This document shows positions 9,343 to 18,635 of a stretch of 64,000 nucleotides of DNA, in pieces. The notes under the pieces are model-generated. The model was not told where the DNA came from. It was given only the letters and a program-made list of their open reading frames with translations, and did not search any database. The stretch's first letter is position 1; each line of letters starts with the position of its first letter. This DNA is from Clostridiales bacterium (GTDB lineage: Bacteria; Bacillota; Clostridia; Peptostreptococcales; Acidaminobacteraceae). The stretch spans positions 31,935-95,934 of the forward strand of contig JAEIOD010000020.1 of the NCBI GenBank assembly GCA_016342415.1. The letters run 5' to 3'. The translations under genes were made by a program, and so were the position numbers.

Positions 9343-9590
9343 AAAAAACCCATCCTTATACAAAGGACGGGTTTAACCGCGTTACCACCTTAATTATTTG
9401 CATAAATGCAAATCACTCACTTCAGTTCTATCAAACCTAAGCCTTTAACGAGGCTAATCGTTTACTCTTACTTCATTCGGAGTAAATGCTCAAGAGGGAT
9501 GAGTTCATTCTTATAGTATCGATTTTCACCAACCATCGACTCTCTAAATCTATGAATAGAATAAACGTGTCTCTATCAACGCTGTATTAT
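9343..9590 (-). promoter_or_regulatory. T-box leader of threonine ammonia-lyase, specifier CTC (ATC adjacent)
   Basis: Read on the minus strand, this leader has stem I features (GAGAGTCGATGGTTGG), a specifier region GAACTCATCCC, the T-box AAGGTGGTAACGCGG (9377-9391) and a terminator stem AAACCCGTCCTT / AAGGATGGGTTT (9346-9374) followed by a U run. Aligning it with the Asn T-box in this window, where AAC is followed by ATCTCGGAG, puts CTC (Leu, 9501-9503) at the specifier position with ATC (Ile, 9498-9500) immediately after it. Uncharged tRNA should favour antitermination and expression of ilvA and the methyltransferase gene. Confidence 0.9.
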
Positions 9591-9596
9591 TTAAAT

Positions 9597-9625
9597 ATTC
9601 TAACAATTTATATAACCTATGTCAA
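9597..9625 (-). promoter_or_regulatory. Promoter of the ilvA T-box transcript
   Basis: On the minus strand TTGACA (9620-9625) and TAGAAT (9597-9602) are separated by exactly 17 bases, placing the transcript start near 9590, just ahead of the T-box leader. Confidence 0.85.
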
Positions 9626-9666
9626 GTGTTTCATATAAGTTATCATTAAATAAATAATAAGTCATT

Positions 9667-9695
9667 TTGAAAGCAAAATTTGAAGATAATATGAT
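9667..9695 (+). promoter_or_regulatory. Probable pepD promoter
   Basis: TTGAAA (9667-9672) and TATGAT (9690-9695) are 17 bases apart, 33 bases upstream of the pepD start codon. Confidence 0.7.
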
Positions 9696-9728
9696 AGAAT
9701 ATAATGGGAAAGAATAAAGGAGGGAACT

Positions 9729-11195
9729 ATGGATAGATTTAAGGATTTAAACTACGTTACAGAAGGATTAAAACCCGAAAAAGTATTGAGATATTTCGAA
9801 CAATTAAGCCAAATTCCAAGAGGCTCACATAATGAAAAAGAGGTATCGGATTTTCTGAAAGAATTTGGTGAATCACTAGGACTTGAAACGATTCAAGATG
9901 AAGTGATGAATATCATTATTAAAAAACCAGCTACAAAGGGTTATGAAAATGCACCTACAGTCATTTTACAGGGACATATGGATATGGTGTGCGAAAAGAA
10001 CGAGGACACAGATCATGACTTTATGAAAGATCCATTGAAGTTGTATCTAGATGGCGATCTATTAAAAGCCAAGGGGACAACACTCGGAGCTGACAATGGT
10101 ATTGCTGTAGCTTATACGATGGCGGTATTGGATTCAACAGATATCTCACATCCACCACTTGAAGTGATTATAACGGTTGAAGAAGAGACTGGCATGGGTG
10201 GTGTTATTGGCTTTAATAAAGAGAATGTGTCAGGCAAGTTGTTGATTAATATTGACTCAGAAGAGGAAGGTGTATTCTTTGCATCTTGTGCTGGTGGGAT
10301 TAGAGCAAATATTAAACTAAACATTCAAAAAGAGTCTACAGACATGCCTCAATACAAGTTGATGATTAAAGATTTAAAGGGTGGTCATTCAGGCTTAAAT
10401 ATTAAAGATGGTCGTGGTAATGCGATTAAACTTCTTGGTAGACTGTTAAATAATTTAGAAACTGACTATGCTTTGGTTGAAATATTTGGTGGTTCTAAAC
10501 CAAATGCGATTCCAAGAGAAGCATATGCTGTTGTTGGTACAAATGATTATGAAGGTTTAAATAGAGAGATAGAAAAATGGATGGCTATATTTAATAACGA
10601 ATTGGTTCAGACGGATCATTTGAAAGTAGAAGTCGTTAAAGTAGAAGCTCAAGATAAAGCATACACTGATGATTTAAAAGCAAGAATAATCGAAACACTT
10701 GTTATGATACCATGTGGTATTCAAACGATGAGTTTTGCGATTGAAGGATTGGTTGAAAGTAGTTTAAACATAGGTGTGTTACATGAAATGGGTAATCAAC
10801 TGATATTTGAATCTGCTATTCGTTCATCTGTAAAATCATTGAAGTATGAAATTCTTGAAAGAGTAAAAATTCTTGCAATCTTAGTTGGCGGTACACTAGA
10901 AACCATTTCGGACTATCCTGAGTGGGCTTATAATAATGATTCAATGTTACAAGAGTTATTCAAGAAAGTTTATAAAGAAACGACTGGAAAAGAAGCTCGT
11001 ATTGATGCTATTCATGCCGGGTTGGAATGTGGTTTCTTTGCAGAGAAGTTAACTGAAACCGATGGCAGTGATTTGGATATGATTTCTCTTGGACCGGATA
11101 TGGCTAATGTTCATACACCATATGAGCAATTGAGTATATCATCAGTAGAGAGAACATGGACATTCTTCCAAAATGTTTTAAAAGCAATTCAATAA
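9729..11195 (+). CDS. pepD: Cytosol non-specific dipeptidase PepD (aminoacyl-histidine dipeptidase, M20)
   Basis: A 488-residue M20 family metallopeptidase that cuts dipeptides such as those with C-terminal histidine. The zinc-binding motifs are QGHMDMVCEKN (about residue 78), GADNGIAVAY (about 118) and EEETGMGG (about 150), with a further ligand in HAGLECG near the C terminus. The dimerisation or lid domain sits between about 200 and 380. Length matches the PepD family. GGAGGG lies a few bases ahead of ATG. It is a single gene with its own promoter. It would release histidine and other amino acids for fermentation, which suits the hut cluster further on. Confidence 0.92.
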   Translation: MDRFKDLNYVTEGLKPEKVLRYFEQLSQIPRGSHNEKEVSDFLKEFGESLGLETIQDEVMNIIIKKPATKGYENAPTVILQGHMDMVCEKNEDTDHDFMKDPLKLYLDGDLLKAKGTTLGADNGIAVAYTMAVLDSTDISHPPLEVIITVEEETGMGGVIGFNKENVSGKLLINIDSEEEGVFFASCAGGIRANIKLNIQKESTDMPQYKLMIKDLKGGHSGLNIKDGRGNAIKLLGRLLNNLETDYALVEIFGGSKPNAIPREAYAVVGTNDYEGLNREIEKWMAIFNNELVQTDHLKVEVVKVEAQDKAYTDDLKARIIETLVMIPCGIQTMSFAIEGLVESSLNIGVLHEMGNQLIFESAIRSSVKSLKYEILERVKILAILVGGTLETISDYPEWAYNNDSMLQELFKKVYKETTGKEARIDAIHAGLECGFFAEKLTETDGSDLDMISLGPDMANVHTPYEQLSISSVERTWTFFQNVLKAIQ

Positions 11196-11275
11196 AGTCA
11201 AAAATAATAAGTTTACAGATATAAAAATTGACCTTTTATGGTATCATAGAGTCAATAGAGAAATAGGAGGGCAGT

Positions 11276-12433
11276 ATGCAGAAAAAAATAATTATGTTTC
11301 TTGTGATGATCGTTTTGGTCTTTTCATTTGTAGCATGTTCTAAAGATACAGAAGCCGATGACTTACCACTTAATGAGGAACTGGTAAAACTAATGCCAAC
11401 AGAAGGATTCAAATGGGCCTATAATGGTGCAGCAGAATACTATCATGAAATGGTGCTGGATTCTATTACTTCTGATGATAAACAAGCAATATATAAAGTT
11501 GTCGGAGAGGTTCAAGATGTTTCTAGTGGCGAAACCAATAAAGATTATACAATAGAGCTTTACTATGAAATAGATGGTAATTCAATCAAACAAAGAAAAA
11601 CAGCAGAAATGATGTTGGATTCTGAATACGATGTATTGACACTGATCCAAACACCATTGGAAAAAGGAACAAAATGGTCTGAAGAAGTAAAAGATCAATC
11701 GGGGAAAAAAGTTACTATTGATGCTGAAATAATTGAAGTTGAAGAGAAAGAACAAGGCTTGGTTTATAAAGTATCTTATAAAGATAAGAAATCAGGTTAT
11801 TCTGAAAGTCGCAAGATCATGGAAAAGTATGGTGTTATTGCATTTACAAAACTTGTTGAAATAGATGGCAAAGCATTTCCATACGGTTATGGTCTTTATG
11901 GTTTAGGATCTGGCTACATGGCAAAAACGGAACCCGCTGATACGACTGAGGATACTGATTCAACTGAAGAGACTGAAGAGATTGATTCAACTGAGAACAC
12001 CGACTCGACTGAAACAACAGATTCAAATGATAATACTGATACAACTGAATCAACAGAAAGTTCGGAGTCATCAAGTTCTACGGAAACATCTAGCTCAGAT
12101 GAAAAAGAAGTTATTAAGAATAGAATGATTGATTTTAATGATGCATGGATTGAATATGTTAACAACAATGATCAAAGTTACTTCAATTACATTACATCTG
12201 ACGGTGTTGCTTATAAGAATGCAAAAGGATTTAACCGTACTGGCTTAACTGAAAAGTTCCTAGAGATGCGTGTGAATCAAATTAATATTGCTGGAAATAC
12301 TGCAACTGCGAAGGTATATGAAGAAATTGAAAAGACAAAAGATGGCAATGTAACAATTGCTAAATACAACTGGATCTATAATTTGGTAAAGAAAAATGGA
12401 GTATGGCTAATTGACGGCTATAAAAAACAATAA
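11276..12433 (+). CDS. Lipoprotein with acidic Ser/Thr linker and NTF2-like C-terminal domain
   Basis: A 385-residue secreted lipoprotein of unknown function. The signal peptide ends in a lipobox, FSFVACSK, giving a lipidated cysteine at about residue 21. A beta-rich domain covers about 35-215. It is followed by a strongly repetitive Thr/Ser/Glu/Asp linker (about 220-280, with repeats of DSTE and NTDTT). The last 105 residues look like an NTF2 or SnoaL-like cone fold ending in NGVWLIDGYKKQ, a common small ligand-binding shape in surface proteins. The next gene, a large regulator, starts eight bases after the stop, so the two likely form an operon. The ligand is unknown. Confidence 0.75.
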   Translation: MQKKIIMFLVMIVLVFSFVACSKDTEADDLPLNEELVKLMPTEGFKWAYNGAAEYYHEMVLDSITSDDKQAIYKVVGEVQDVSSGETNKDYTIELYYEIDGNSIKQRKTAEMMLDSEYDVLTLIQTPLEKGTKWSEEVKDQSGKKVTIDAEIIEVEEKEQGLVYKVSYKDKKSGYSESRKIMEKYGVIAFTKLVEIDGKAFPYGYGLYGLGSGYMAKTEPADTTEDTDSTEETEEIDSTENTDSTETTDSNDNTDTTESTESSESSSSTETSSSDEKEVIKNRMIDFNDAWIEYVNNNDQSYFNYITSDGVAYKNAKGFNRTGLTEKFLEMRVNQINIAGNTATAKVYEEIEKTKDGNVTIAKYNWIYNLVKKNGVWLIDGYKKQ

Positions 12434-12441
12434 GTAGGTGT

Positions 12442-15400
12442 ATGATGGCAAGGTTAAAAGTAAAATTATTTGGAATTCCTGAGGTTAAGTTTGATGACAT
12501 AGAAATTAACTTTCCGTTTAAAAAAGCAGATGCATTATTTTACTACTTGCTATTGGTTAAAAAGACCACTAGAGATCATTTAGTGAATTTATTCTGGGCG
12601 GATTCTGATGAGAATGTAGCTAAGAAAAATTTAAGAAATGCAATCTACATCATAAAAAAAACATTAGGCGTTGAGGTGTTTTTATCACCTCAACGTTCTA
12701 TGATTGAACTCAATCCGGAAATAGAACTAGATTTGGATATTGATGTTTTCTTAATGGATGAGGAAGCGGCTGTAGATGTTTACTGTGGCCCATTAATCGA
12801 AGGAATGAATATTAAAGGTTGTGAAAACTTTGATAACTGGTTAATCAATCAAAGACAATATTATGAGACGTTGTATATACAAAAAACACTCAATATAGCG
12901 TACAAGCTTTTTGATAAGAAACAATACAAATCTGTAGAAAAGTATTGTCAGAAGCTTATTAAAATTGATCCTTTTGATGAAGCCATTTATCGTATGTTGA
13001 TGAAAAGTTATTTTGAATCTGGACGGTATGACAAAAGTATGACTTTGTATGATGAATTAGTCGCACTTCTCGATGAGGAATTGTCGATTAGTCCAGATGA
13101 GTTGACCGTTGATTTATATGATATGATTATTCAAAAAAGATCTCAAGTAAAAAAGAAATCAAAAAAAGAAACAGATCGATTTTTCTTTGGCAGAAAAATA
13201 CCTTTAGAAACACTCATCGCAAATTATCAGTCCTATTTGTGTGGGAAAGAATATTCTCATTACTTAATCCAGGGAGAATTAGGTGTTGGTAAAACAGCAT
13301 TGATGAACGAGTTGATCTTACAACTCAAATCAGATGATGTTGAAGTCGTAAGAGTTTTTTGTTATCAAGCGATAGAAGGTTTTAATTTAAAAGCATGGGA
13401 TGATTTAATTGAAAAATTGGGTGTTATTGTAGATCAATATAATATAGACATACCTGAGTTCGTCAAATTAGCCATTGTTTCTACATTTCCATCTTTCGAA
13501 AAAAGAGGATCTGTTTCAAATAATCAAAAGAAAGACGAACACGTTTTTAGGAAAAGAACGGTAGAAAATGCTATCTATGAATTAATAAAAATCATAACCA
13601 AAGCTGTTAAATTATTATTGATATTTGAGGATATTCAATGGTTGGATGAACCAAGTCAAATTATGCTTAAAAAGCTGATTAACGAACGTTATGGTGATAA
13701 TCCTGTTGTTTATGTAACGTGTAGAAATGCTCATGGGGATACCATTGAACGGTTTATTTCGGAGTTCAGTTCAAGGTCCATTATCAGTAGAATACAATTA
13801 GAGAGATTTAATGAAAAAGAAACCCTTGAGTTCATTTATGCCTATACAGGCAATAAAGATGATAAGTTACTCGATTTGGTTTATCCAGAAACAGAAGGTA
13901 ATGCATTCTTCATTATAGAACTACTGAATAGCATGAAACATGATGAATTTAATGTACTGAGTTCAAAAGTTAAAGATTCTATGAAACATAGATTGTTAAA
14001 TATTTCAAAAGAGAGTTTACAAGTGATTCAACTGGCATCAGTTTATTTGAAGCGCTTTTCAGTTGAAGATATTATAAAAATCAGTGAAAAAACAGAATTT
14101 GAAGTATTGGATTTAATTGAAGAACTTGAAAATATGTATTTGATTAAAGAAGAATTAAATGATGAAGGAGATGCAGTCTATGCCTTTACTCATCGTAAAA
14201 TAAAAGAATATGTATACAATAGTTTTTCGCTTTCAAAACAAAAAATCCTTCATACTAGAATTGCAAAACGTATTGAAGATCAAATGTTGGACAAATCAGA
14301 TCGAAACTGTTATTCGCGTTTGATATATCATTATACACAATCGAATAATGCCTTAAAAGCATTGGAGTATAGAATTAAAAATTTATATGAATATCTTCAA
14401 TCTAGTCATGAGGTTTTCCCTTTGATTAAGGAGAGAGATGTCTTTAATCATGAGAGTATCTTCTTCTCAGAAGAAGAAATCGAAGATGAGTTTGATAAGA
14501 TAGAGGAATTGTTCCTTTTACTGAAAAAGGATTACATTAATGAGCATTTAACAGATTTACAGCTTAAGTTCAAACATATGACAGGTAGACATTATATAAA
14601 CAATGGATTGTACGAAAAAGGTCTTAAAGTCATAGCAGAGGTTATTGAATTATCTAAAGAAAAAGAGCAAGCTCAATATTTGATCAAAGGGTATTTGCAG
14701 AATATATTCTATAGCATTAATACGCATAACATGTCGTTTATGGCAGAAAATCTAAGCATAGCATTAAAAATAGCCCATAAAGAAGAAATGCGTTATGAAA
14801 TTGGTATATTACTTAGATTAAAAGGACTGTATTTTGTTCTGAAAGCTCAGTTTGATAAAGGTGAAGAACTACTTCTAAGATCTATTGAAATGATGAAGAA
14901 GTTTAAAGAAAAAGACAAGTATACTCTTAATATAGCAGCGGCTTACTACTATATGGGTGATAGCAATAGGTTTAAAGGTAATTTTGAAGAATCGATAAGA
15001 TACTATGAAATGGCGATTGAGATATGTGAAAATAATGATCTTTTGGGACGACTGACCGTGTTCTATACTAATGCTGGTCACTCTGCTTATAATTTAGGTG
15101 ACTTATTATTGGCTCAAAGGTACTTTGAAAGTGCCATTAAATTGTATGAACAGCTTGATTTTCCATGGAGAAGAAGTATTGCTTATGGGTTCTTAGGACT
15201 TTTACATGTCAAACAAGGTAAAGATCAGAAAGCATTAGACCTGTTCTTGTTGGCAGATAAATACTCGTCTAAGTTGAACAATCCTTATGAACAGGCAGTT
15301 GTATGTAGAATAAAAGCCGAATTGGAGCAAATTCTATTAGAAGGTAATATATTTTCCATGAAACTCCAAACATTTATTGAAAGTGCTGGAGAGGATTATG

Positions 15401-15492
15401 TAGAAAAAGGCATTTACCATCTAAGAAATTTTAAAGATTGTTATGAAATGAAACGTTTAAAAGAACTTAAAATGAAAAGGCAACTATTATAA
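12442..15492 (+). CDS. SARP-like regulator: winged helix, BTAD, AAA ATPase and TPR repeats
   Basis: A 1016-residue signal-transduction ATPase. Residues 1-100 form a winged-helix DNA-binding domain of the OmpR/SARP type, followed by a bacterial transcriptional activator domain (about 110-235). An NTPase module carries Walker A GELGVGKTALM (about 277) and Walker B LLIFEDIQWLDE (about 393), the AAA_16 type. The C-terminal half (about 600-1010) is helical with recognisable tetratricopeptide repeats, for example YYMGDSNRFKGNFEESIRYY. Such proteins activate transcription after effector binding to the repeat region. Two in-frame ATG codons (12442 and 12445) are possible starts. The partner lipoprotein just upstream is an obvious candidate target or sensor. 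Confidence 0.85.
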   Translation: MMARLKVKLFGIPEVKFDDIEINFPFKKADALFYYLLLVKKTTRDHLVNLFWADSDENVAKKNLRNAIYIIKKTLGVEVFLSPQRSMIELNPEIELDLDIDVFLMDEEAAVDVYCGPLIEGMNIKGCENFDNWLINQRQYYETLYIQKTLNIAYKLFDKKQYKSVEKYCQKLIKIDPFDEAIYRMLMKSYFESGRYDKSMTLYDELVALLDEELSISPDELTVDLYDMIIQKRSQVKKKSKKETDRFFFGRKIPLETLIANYQSYLCGKEYSHYLIQGELGVGKTALMNELILQLKSDDVEVVRVFCYQAIEGFNLKAWDDLIEKLGVIVDQYNIDIPEFVKLAIVSTFPSFEKRGSVSNNQKKDEHVFRKRTVENAIYELIKIITKAVKLLLIFEDIQWLDEPSQIMLKKLINERYGDNPVVYVTCRNAHGDTIERFISEFSSRSIISRIQLERFNEKETLEFIYAYTGNKDDKLLDLVYPETEGNAFFIIELLNSMKHDEFNVLSSKVKDSMKHRLLNISKESLQVIQLASVYLKRFSVEDIIKISEKTEFEVLDLIEELENMYLIKEELNDEGDAVYAFTHRKIKEYVYNSFSLSKQKILHTRIAKRIEDQMLDKSDRNCYSRLIYHYTQSNNALKALEYRIKNLYEYLQSSHEVFPLIKERDVFNHESIFFSEEEIEDEFDKIEELFLLLKKDYINEHLTDLQLKFKHMTGRHYINNGLYEKGLKVIAEVIELSKEKEQAQYLIKGYLQNIFYSINTHNMSFMAENLSIALKIAHKEEMRYEIGILLRLKGLYFVLKAQFDKGEELLLRSIEMMKKFKEKDKYTLNIAAAYYYMGDSNRFKGNFEESIRYYEMAIEICENNDLLGRLTVFYTNAGHSAYNLGDLLLAQRYFESAIKLYEQLDFPWRRSIAYGFLGLLHVKQGKDQKALDLFLLADKYSSKLNNPYEQAVVCRIKAELEQILLEGNIFSMKLQTFIESAGEDYVEKGIYHLRNFKDCYEMKRLKELKMKRQLL

Positions 15493-15526
15493 AAATACTA
15501 GCTATCACTGATAGCTAGTATTTTTT
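15491..15526. terminator. Bidirectional terminator between BTAD regulator and GGDEF gene
   Basis: An 11-base stem ATACTAGCTAT / ATAGCTAGTAT with loop CACTG is flanked by A and T runs, so it can end both convergent transcripts. The stop codon of the minus-strand GGDEF gene (15515-15517) lies inside the stem. Confidence 0.88.
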
Positions 15527-16696
15527 GTCTAAACTAGGATTGTTATATGAAACTGCATTACGTCCTTTTTCTTTTGATAAATACAAACCTTTATCAGCAA
15601 CATCCAAAAGGTCCTTTAAGGTTTTGCCATCCTCTGGATAAGTTGCAAGTCCAATCGAAACTGTAAAGTGTGGCTGCGTTTTTTTATCGATGTTGTCTCT
15701 AAAACGTTCAGCTATTGTAATAGCAGTACTTAAACTTGATTTTGGTAGGACAATTATGAACTCGTCACCACCGTATCTTCCTAATGAATCGCTGTCTCTG
15801 ATACAATCTCTAGCTATAGAAGCCAATGTTTTTAAACAAAGGTCACCCTGAACATGTCCTAGAGTATCATTTAAGTTTTTGAAATGATCTAAGTCAAACA
15901 TGATCAGTGAAAAATGTTCCACTCTTCTATCTAAAGTCAATTCTTCAATGATGTTAAAGATGGCTTTTTTATTATAGGATTTAGTTAAATTATCAATTTT
16001 ATTAATATGAGACATTTTTTCTTGTACTTCTTTTAAGTGGAAAGTATGTTTATTAACTTCTTTTCTAAGTTCATATTGAAACTCATTATCCAATTTGTGA
16101 AGTTTTTCTTCTAATGATTTGTATAGCTTGTCGTTATCACTCGTTACTTTTGAAGCGGCGTACCATAAAATAATTGAAAAAACGAGGGTCATCACTGTTA
16201 GATGATAGATTTCTTCAACTAGAAAACCAGAGATGATACCTATTGATAAAACAATCAACAGATTGCTGTATATCTGTTCTTGGGCTTTGTGGAATTGCTG
16301 ATAAAGCAATATATAAACAATAATGTCCAAAATGAATAATATGAGTTCAAGCGAAATGAAACTTTCTTCTGAAAAAACAATATTATCAAATGGGATTAAT
16401 AGTGTTACTGTTGTTAGAAGAATACTACCCGTTAACATACCGATAGGTGTTACTGAATTCGACCTAATTATAAGTAACAACAAACCGAAAATTAAATAAC
16501 TAACCAACCATAATATAGAAAATTCGATAACTTTTATACTACTGCCAATGATTATTGCTATTGCAAAAACCGACACCGAAACAAGTATTTTTTGTAAAAA
16601 ATCTCTTTCTTTTTTTACATAGACACCAACAAATACAAATGTTGATGTTAATGCTACAATAAGAAATAATTGAAATTGAATAATTTGTTCTAACAT
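15515..16696 (-). CDS. Membrane-bound diguanylate cyclase (GGDEF)
   Basis: A 393-residue enzyme that makes c-di-GMP from two GTP. The first 190 residues form about six membrane helices with no recognised sensor signature, then a short coiled coil (about 195-225) leads to the GGDEF domain. The active-site loop GRYGGDEF is at about 303-310 and is intact. RDSD, five residues before GGDEF, is a standard inhibitory I-site, so product feedback is expected. AAAGGAG precedes the ATG. It is monocistronic. The c-di-GMP riboswitch about 2 kb away and the HD-GYP protein at the end of the window are probable members of the same signalling network. Confidence 0.92.
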   Translation of the reverse strand: MLEQIIQFQLFLIVALTSTFVFVGVYVKKERDFLQKILVSVSVFAIAIIIGSSIKVIEFSILWLVSYLIFGLLLLIIRSNSVTPIGMLTGSILLTTVTLLIPFDNIVFSEESFISLELILFILDIIVYILLYQQFHKAQEQIYSNLLIVLSIGIISGFLVEEIYHLTVMTLVFSIILWYAASKVTSDNDKLYKSLEEKLHKLDNEFQYELRKEVNKHTFHLKEVQEKMSHINKIDNLTKSYNKKAIFNIIEELTLDRRVEHFSLIMFDLDHFKNLNDTLGHVQGDLCLKTLASIARDCIRDSDSLGRYGGDEFIIVLPKSSLSTAITIAERFRDNIDKKTQPHFTVSIGLATYPEDGKTLKDLLDVADKGLYLSKEKGRNAVSYNNPSLDKKY

Positions 16697-16826
16697 TTTG
16701 AGTCTCCTTTAAAGTCTTACTATCATTTTACCCAATAATAGTGGAAATTAAAAGATAAGTTTCTTTTCTTTGGTGATATACTTGTCTATGGTTTCTATTA
16801 CAGTGAAATACTTCGTAATAAAAGTT

Positions 16827-16855
16827 TTGACATAAGAAATTTCTTATATTATAAT
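16827..16855 (+). promoter_or_regulatory. Consensus promoter of asnS with a palindrome in the spacer
   Basis: TTGACA (16827-16832) and TATAAT (16850-16855) are a perfect sigma-A pair with 17-base spacing. The spacer holds a perfect 16-base palindrome, ATAAGAAATTTCTTAT (16832-16847), which could be an operator or a chance feature. Confidence 0.9.
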
Positions 16856-16864
16856 ACAACTAGT

Positions 16865-17119
16865 TAAATAGCAAAGGCGATGACGAGAACATGTCATTGA
16901 AGGTAAGCTTTAAGCGAGTTGAGGATGGTGTGAGCTCAATAAGATAACTTCGATGAATAACATCTCGGAGCTTCTAACCGAAATGTTAAGAGTAGGCTTA
17001 GACGGGTATTGACCGTTATATTAATTTGGGCATTTGCTCAAGCAGAGAGATCAATCTTTTGATAAGTAGGGTGGTACCGCGGTAGTTCGTCCCTATATCG
17101 AAGATTTTTTTATTTTTTG
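16865..17119 (+). promoter_or_regulatory. Asparagine T-box leader of asnS
   Basis: The leader contains stem I elements (GCGAGTTGAGGATGG), a specifier AAC (Asn, 16959-16961) in GAATAACATCTCGG, and the T-box AGGGTGGTACCGCGG (17069-17083) with its antiterminator partner TCGTCCCTA. A usual competing GGGACGA strand is missing downstream. Instead ATCTTTTGATA (17055-17065) can pair with TATCGAAGAT (17097-17106), directly ahead of a T-rich run, as the likely terminator. Specifier and downstream gene agree, so assignment to tRNA-Asn is firm. Confidence 0.93.
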
Positions 17120-17130
17120 AAGGAGGAAAA

Positions 17131-18522
17131 ATGAGTTACGTATTGTTTAGAGATATATTTAAGTCTCCAGAAAAGTATGCAGGCCAAACCATAAAAGTAG
17201 CTGGTTGGATTAGAACGTTAAGAGCATCAAAAGCATTTGGATTCATCGAGTTAAACGATGGGACACATTATAAAAACATACAAGTTGTATTTGAACAGGA
17301 TTTAGAAAACTTTGATGAGGTATCTAAATATACAATTGCATCTTCAATAATTATTGAAGCAGAGTTTGTATTAACACCAGATGCCAAACAACCATTTGAG
17401 TTTAAGGCAAAATCAATACAATTAGAAGGTGGATCTGATAAAGATTATCCATTACAAAAAAAGCGACATACATTTGAATATATGAGAACGATTGCTCACT
17501 TGAGACCAAGAGCGAATACATTTAACGCTGTATTCAGAGTAAGGTCAGTTGCTGCATTCGCACTTCATAAATTCTTTAACGAAAAAGGATTCGTTTATAC
17601 ACATACTCCAATTATAACTGGAGCTGACTGTGAGGGTGCAGGTGAAATGTTCAAAGTAACTACTATGGACTTAGCAAGTATTCCTAAAACGAAAGAAAGT
17701 GAAGTTGATTACAAAAAAGATTTCTTTGGTAAAGAAACCAATCTTACTGTATCGGGACAATTGGCGGTTGAAACGCATTGTATGGCGTTTAGAAACGTTT
17801 ATACATTCGGTCCTACTTTTAGAGCTGAAAATTCAAATACACCAAGACATGCTGCAGAGTTTTGGATGATTGAACCAGAGATTGCATTTGCTGATTTAAA
17901 TGATGATATGAACTTAGCAGAAGAAATGCTTAAGTATTTAATCAATTACGTGATGGAGGAATGTCCTGCTGAGTTGGAATTCTTTGACCAAAGAGTGGAT
18001 AAAGGATTATTAGAGAGACTTCGTCATGTTGCAGCATCTGATTTTGGCAGAGTGACTTATACTGAAGCTGTTGAAATATTGGAAAAAGCAGATAAAGAAT
18101 TTGAATATCCTGTATCATGGGGTATTGATCTTCAAACAGAACATGAAAGATATTTAACAGAAGAGGTTTATAAAAAACCTGTATTCGTTACGGATTATCC
18201 AAAAGATATCAAAGCCTTCTATATGAGAATGAACGATGATGGTAAAACTGTTGCTGCAACAGATTTATTGGTACCAGGAGTTGGCGAATTAATTGGTGGT
18301 TCTCAAAGAGAAGAAAGATATGATGTTTTAATTGAAAGAATTAAAGAAATGGGATTAAATGAAGAGGATTACTGGTGGTATCTTGATATGAGAAGATACG
18401 GCGGTACTAAACATGCTGGTTTTGGATTAGGATTCGAAAGAGCAATCATGTACTTAACTGGTATGAAGAATATTCGTGACGTTATACCTTTCCCAAGAAC
18501 AACAAATCAAGCAGATTTCTAA
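17131..18522 (+). CDS. asnS: Asparaginyl-tRNA synthetase
   Basis: A 463-residue class IIb aminoacyl-tRNA synthetase that charges tRNA-Asn. An N-terminal OB-fold anticodon-binding domain (about 1-110) is followed by the catalytic core. Class II motif 2 is [21 protein letters not shown] and motif 3 is [16 protein letters not shown], with the Asn-type ending [21 protein letters not shown] and the T-box specifier AAC both support Asn rather than Asp specificity. GAAGGAGG precedes the ATG. The gene has its own promoter and terminator. Confidence 0.97.
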   Translation: MSYVLFRDIFKSPEKYAGQTIKVAGWIRTLRASKAFGFIELNDGTHYKNIQVVFEQDLENFDEVSKYTIASSIIIEAEFVLTPDAKQPFEFKAKSIQLEGGSDKDYPLQKKRHTFEYMRTIAHLRPRANTFNAVFRVRSVAAFALHKFFNEKGFVYTHTPIITGADCEGAGEMFKVTTMDLASIPKTKESEVDYKKDFFGKETNLTVSGQLAVETHCMAFRNVYTFGPTFRAENSNTPRHAAEFWMIEPEIAFADLNDDMNLAEEMLKYLINYVMEECPAELEFFDQRVDKGLLERLRHVAASDFGRVTYTEAVEILEKADKEFEYPVSWGIDLQTEHERYLTEEVYKKPVFVTDYPKDIKAFYMRMNDDGKTVAATDLLVPGVGELIGGSQREERYDVLIERIKEMGLNEEDYWWYLDMRRYGGTKHAGFGLGFERAIMYLTGMKNIRDVIPFPRTTNQADF

Positions 18523-18531
18523 GAATTATAA

Positions 18532-18559
18532 AAACCTACTCTTCTCGAGTAGGTTTTTT
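18532..18559 (+). terminator. asnS terminator
   Basis: A 10-base stem AAACCTACTC / GAGTAGGTTT with loop TTCTC is followed by a run of T. Confidence 0.92.
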
Positions 18560-18564
18560 GGCGA

Positions 18565-18586
18565 TTTAGCACCATATATGGCTAAA
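18565..18586. repeat. Near-perfect dyad upstream of the c-di-GMP riboswitch
   Basis: TTTAGCACCATATATGG followed by CTAAA is an inverted repeat broken by a small asymmetry near the left arm. It lies between the asnS terminator and the riboswitch, where the promoter of the peptide transcript should be, so it may be an operator. There is no T run to make it a terminator. Confidence 0.4.
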
Positions 18587-18635
18587 TAGGCAGAAATTAT
18601 CAAAAAATCATTGCACTATGTTATATTTGTTGATG

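Noticed and set aside
11940..12110. A tandem DNA repeat or CRISPR-like array
   Set aside because: The repeats are codon-level reuse in an acidic linker with irregular period, not spaced identical units.
11844..12168. Frames on the minus strand opposite the lipoprotein linker
   Set aside because: They reflect the repetitive Ser/Thr/Asp codons of the real gene read backward.
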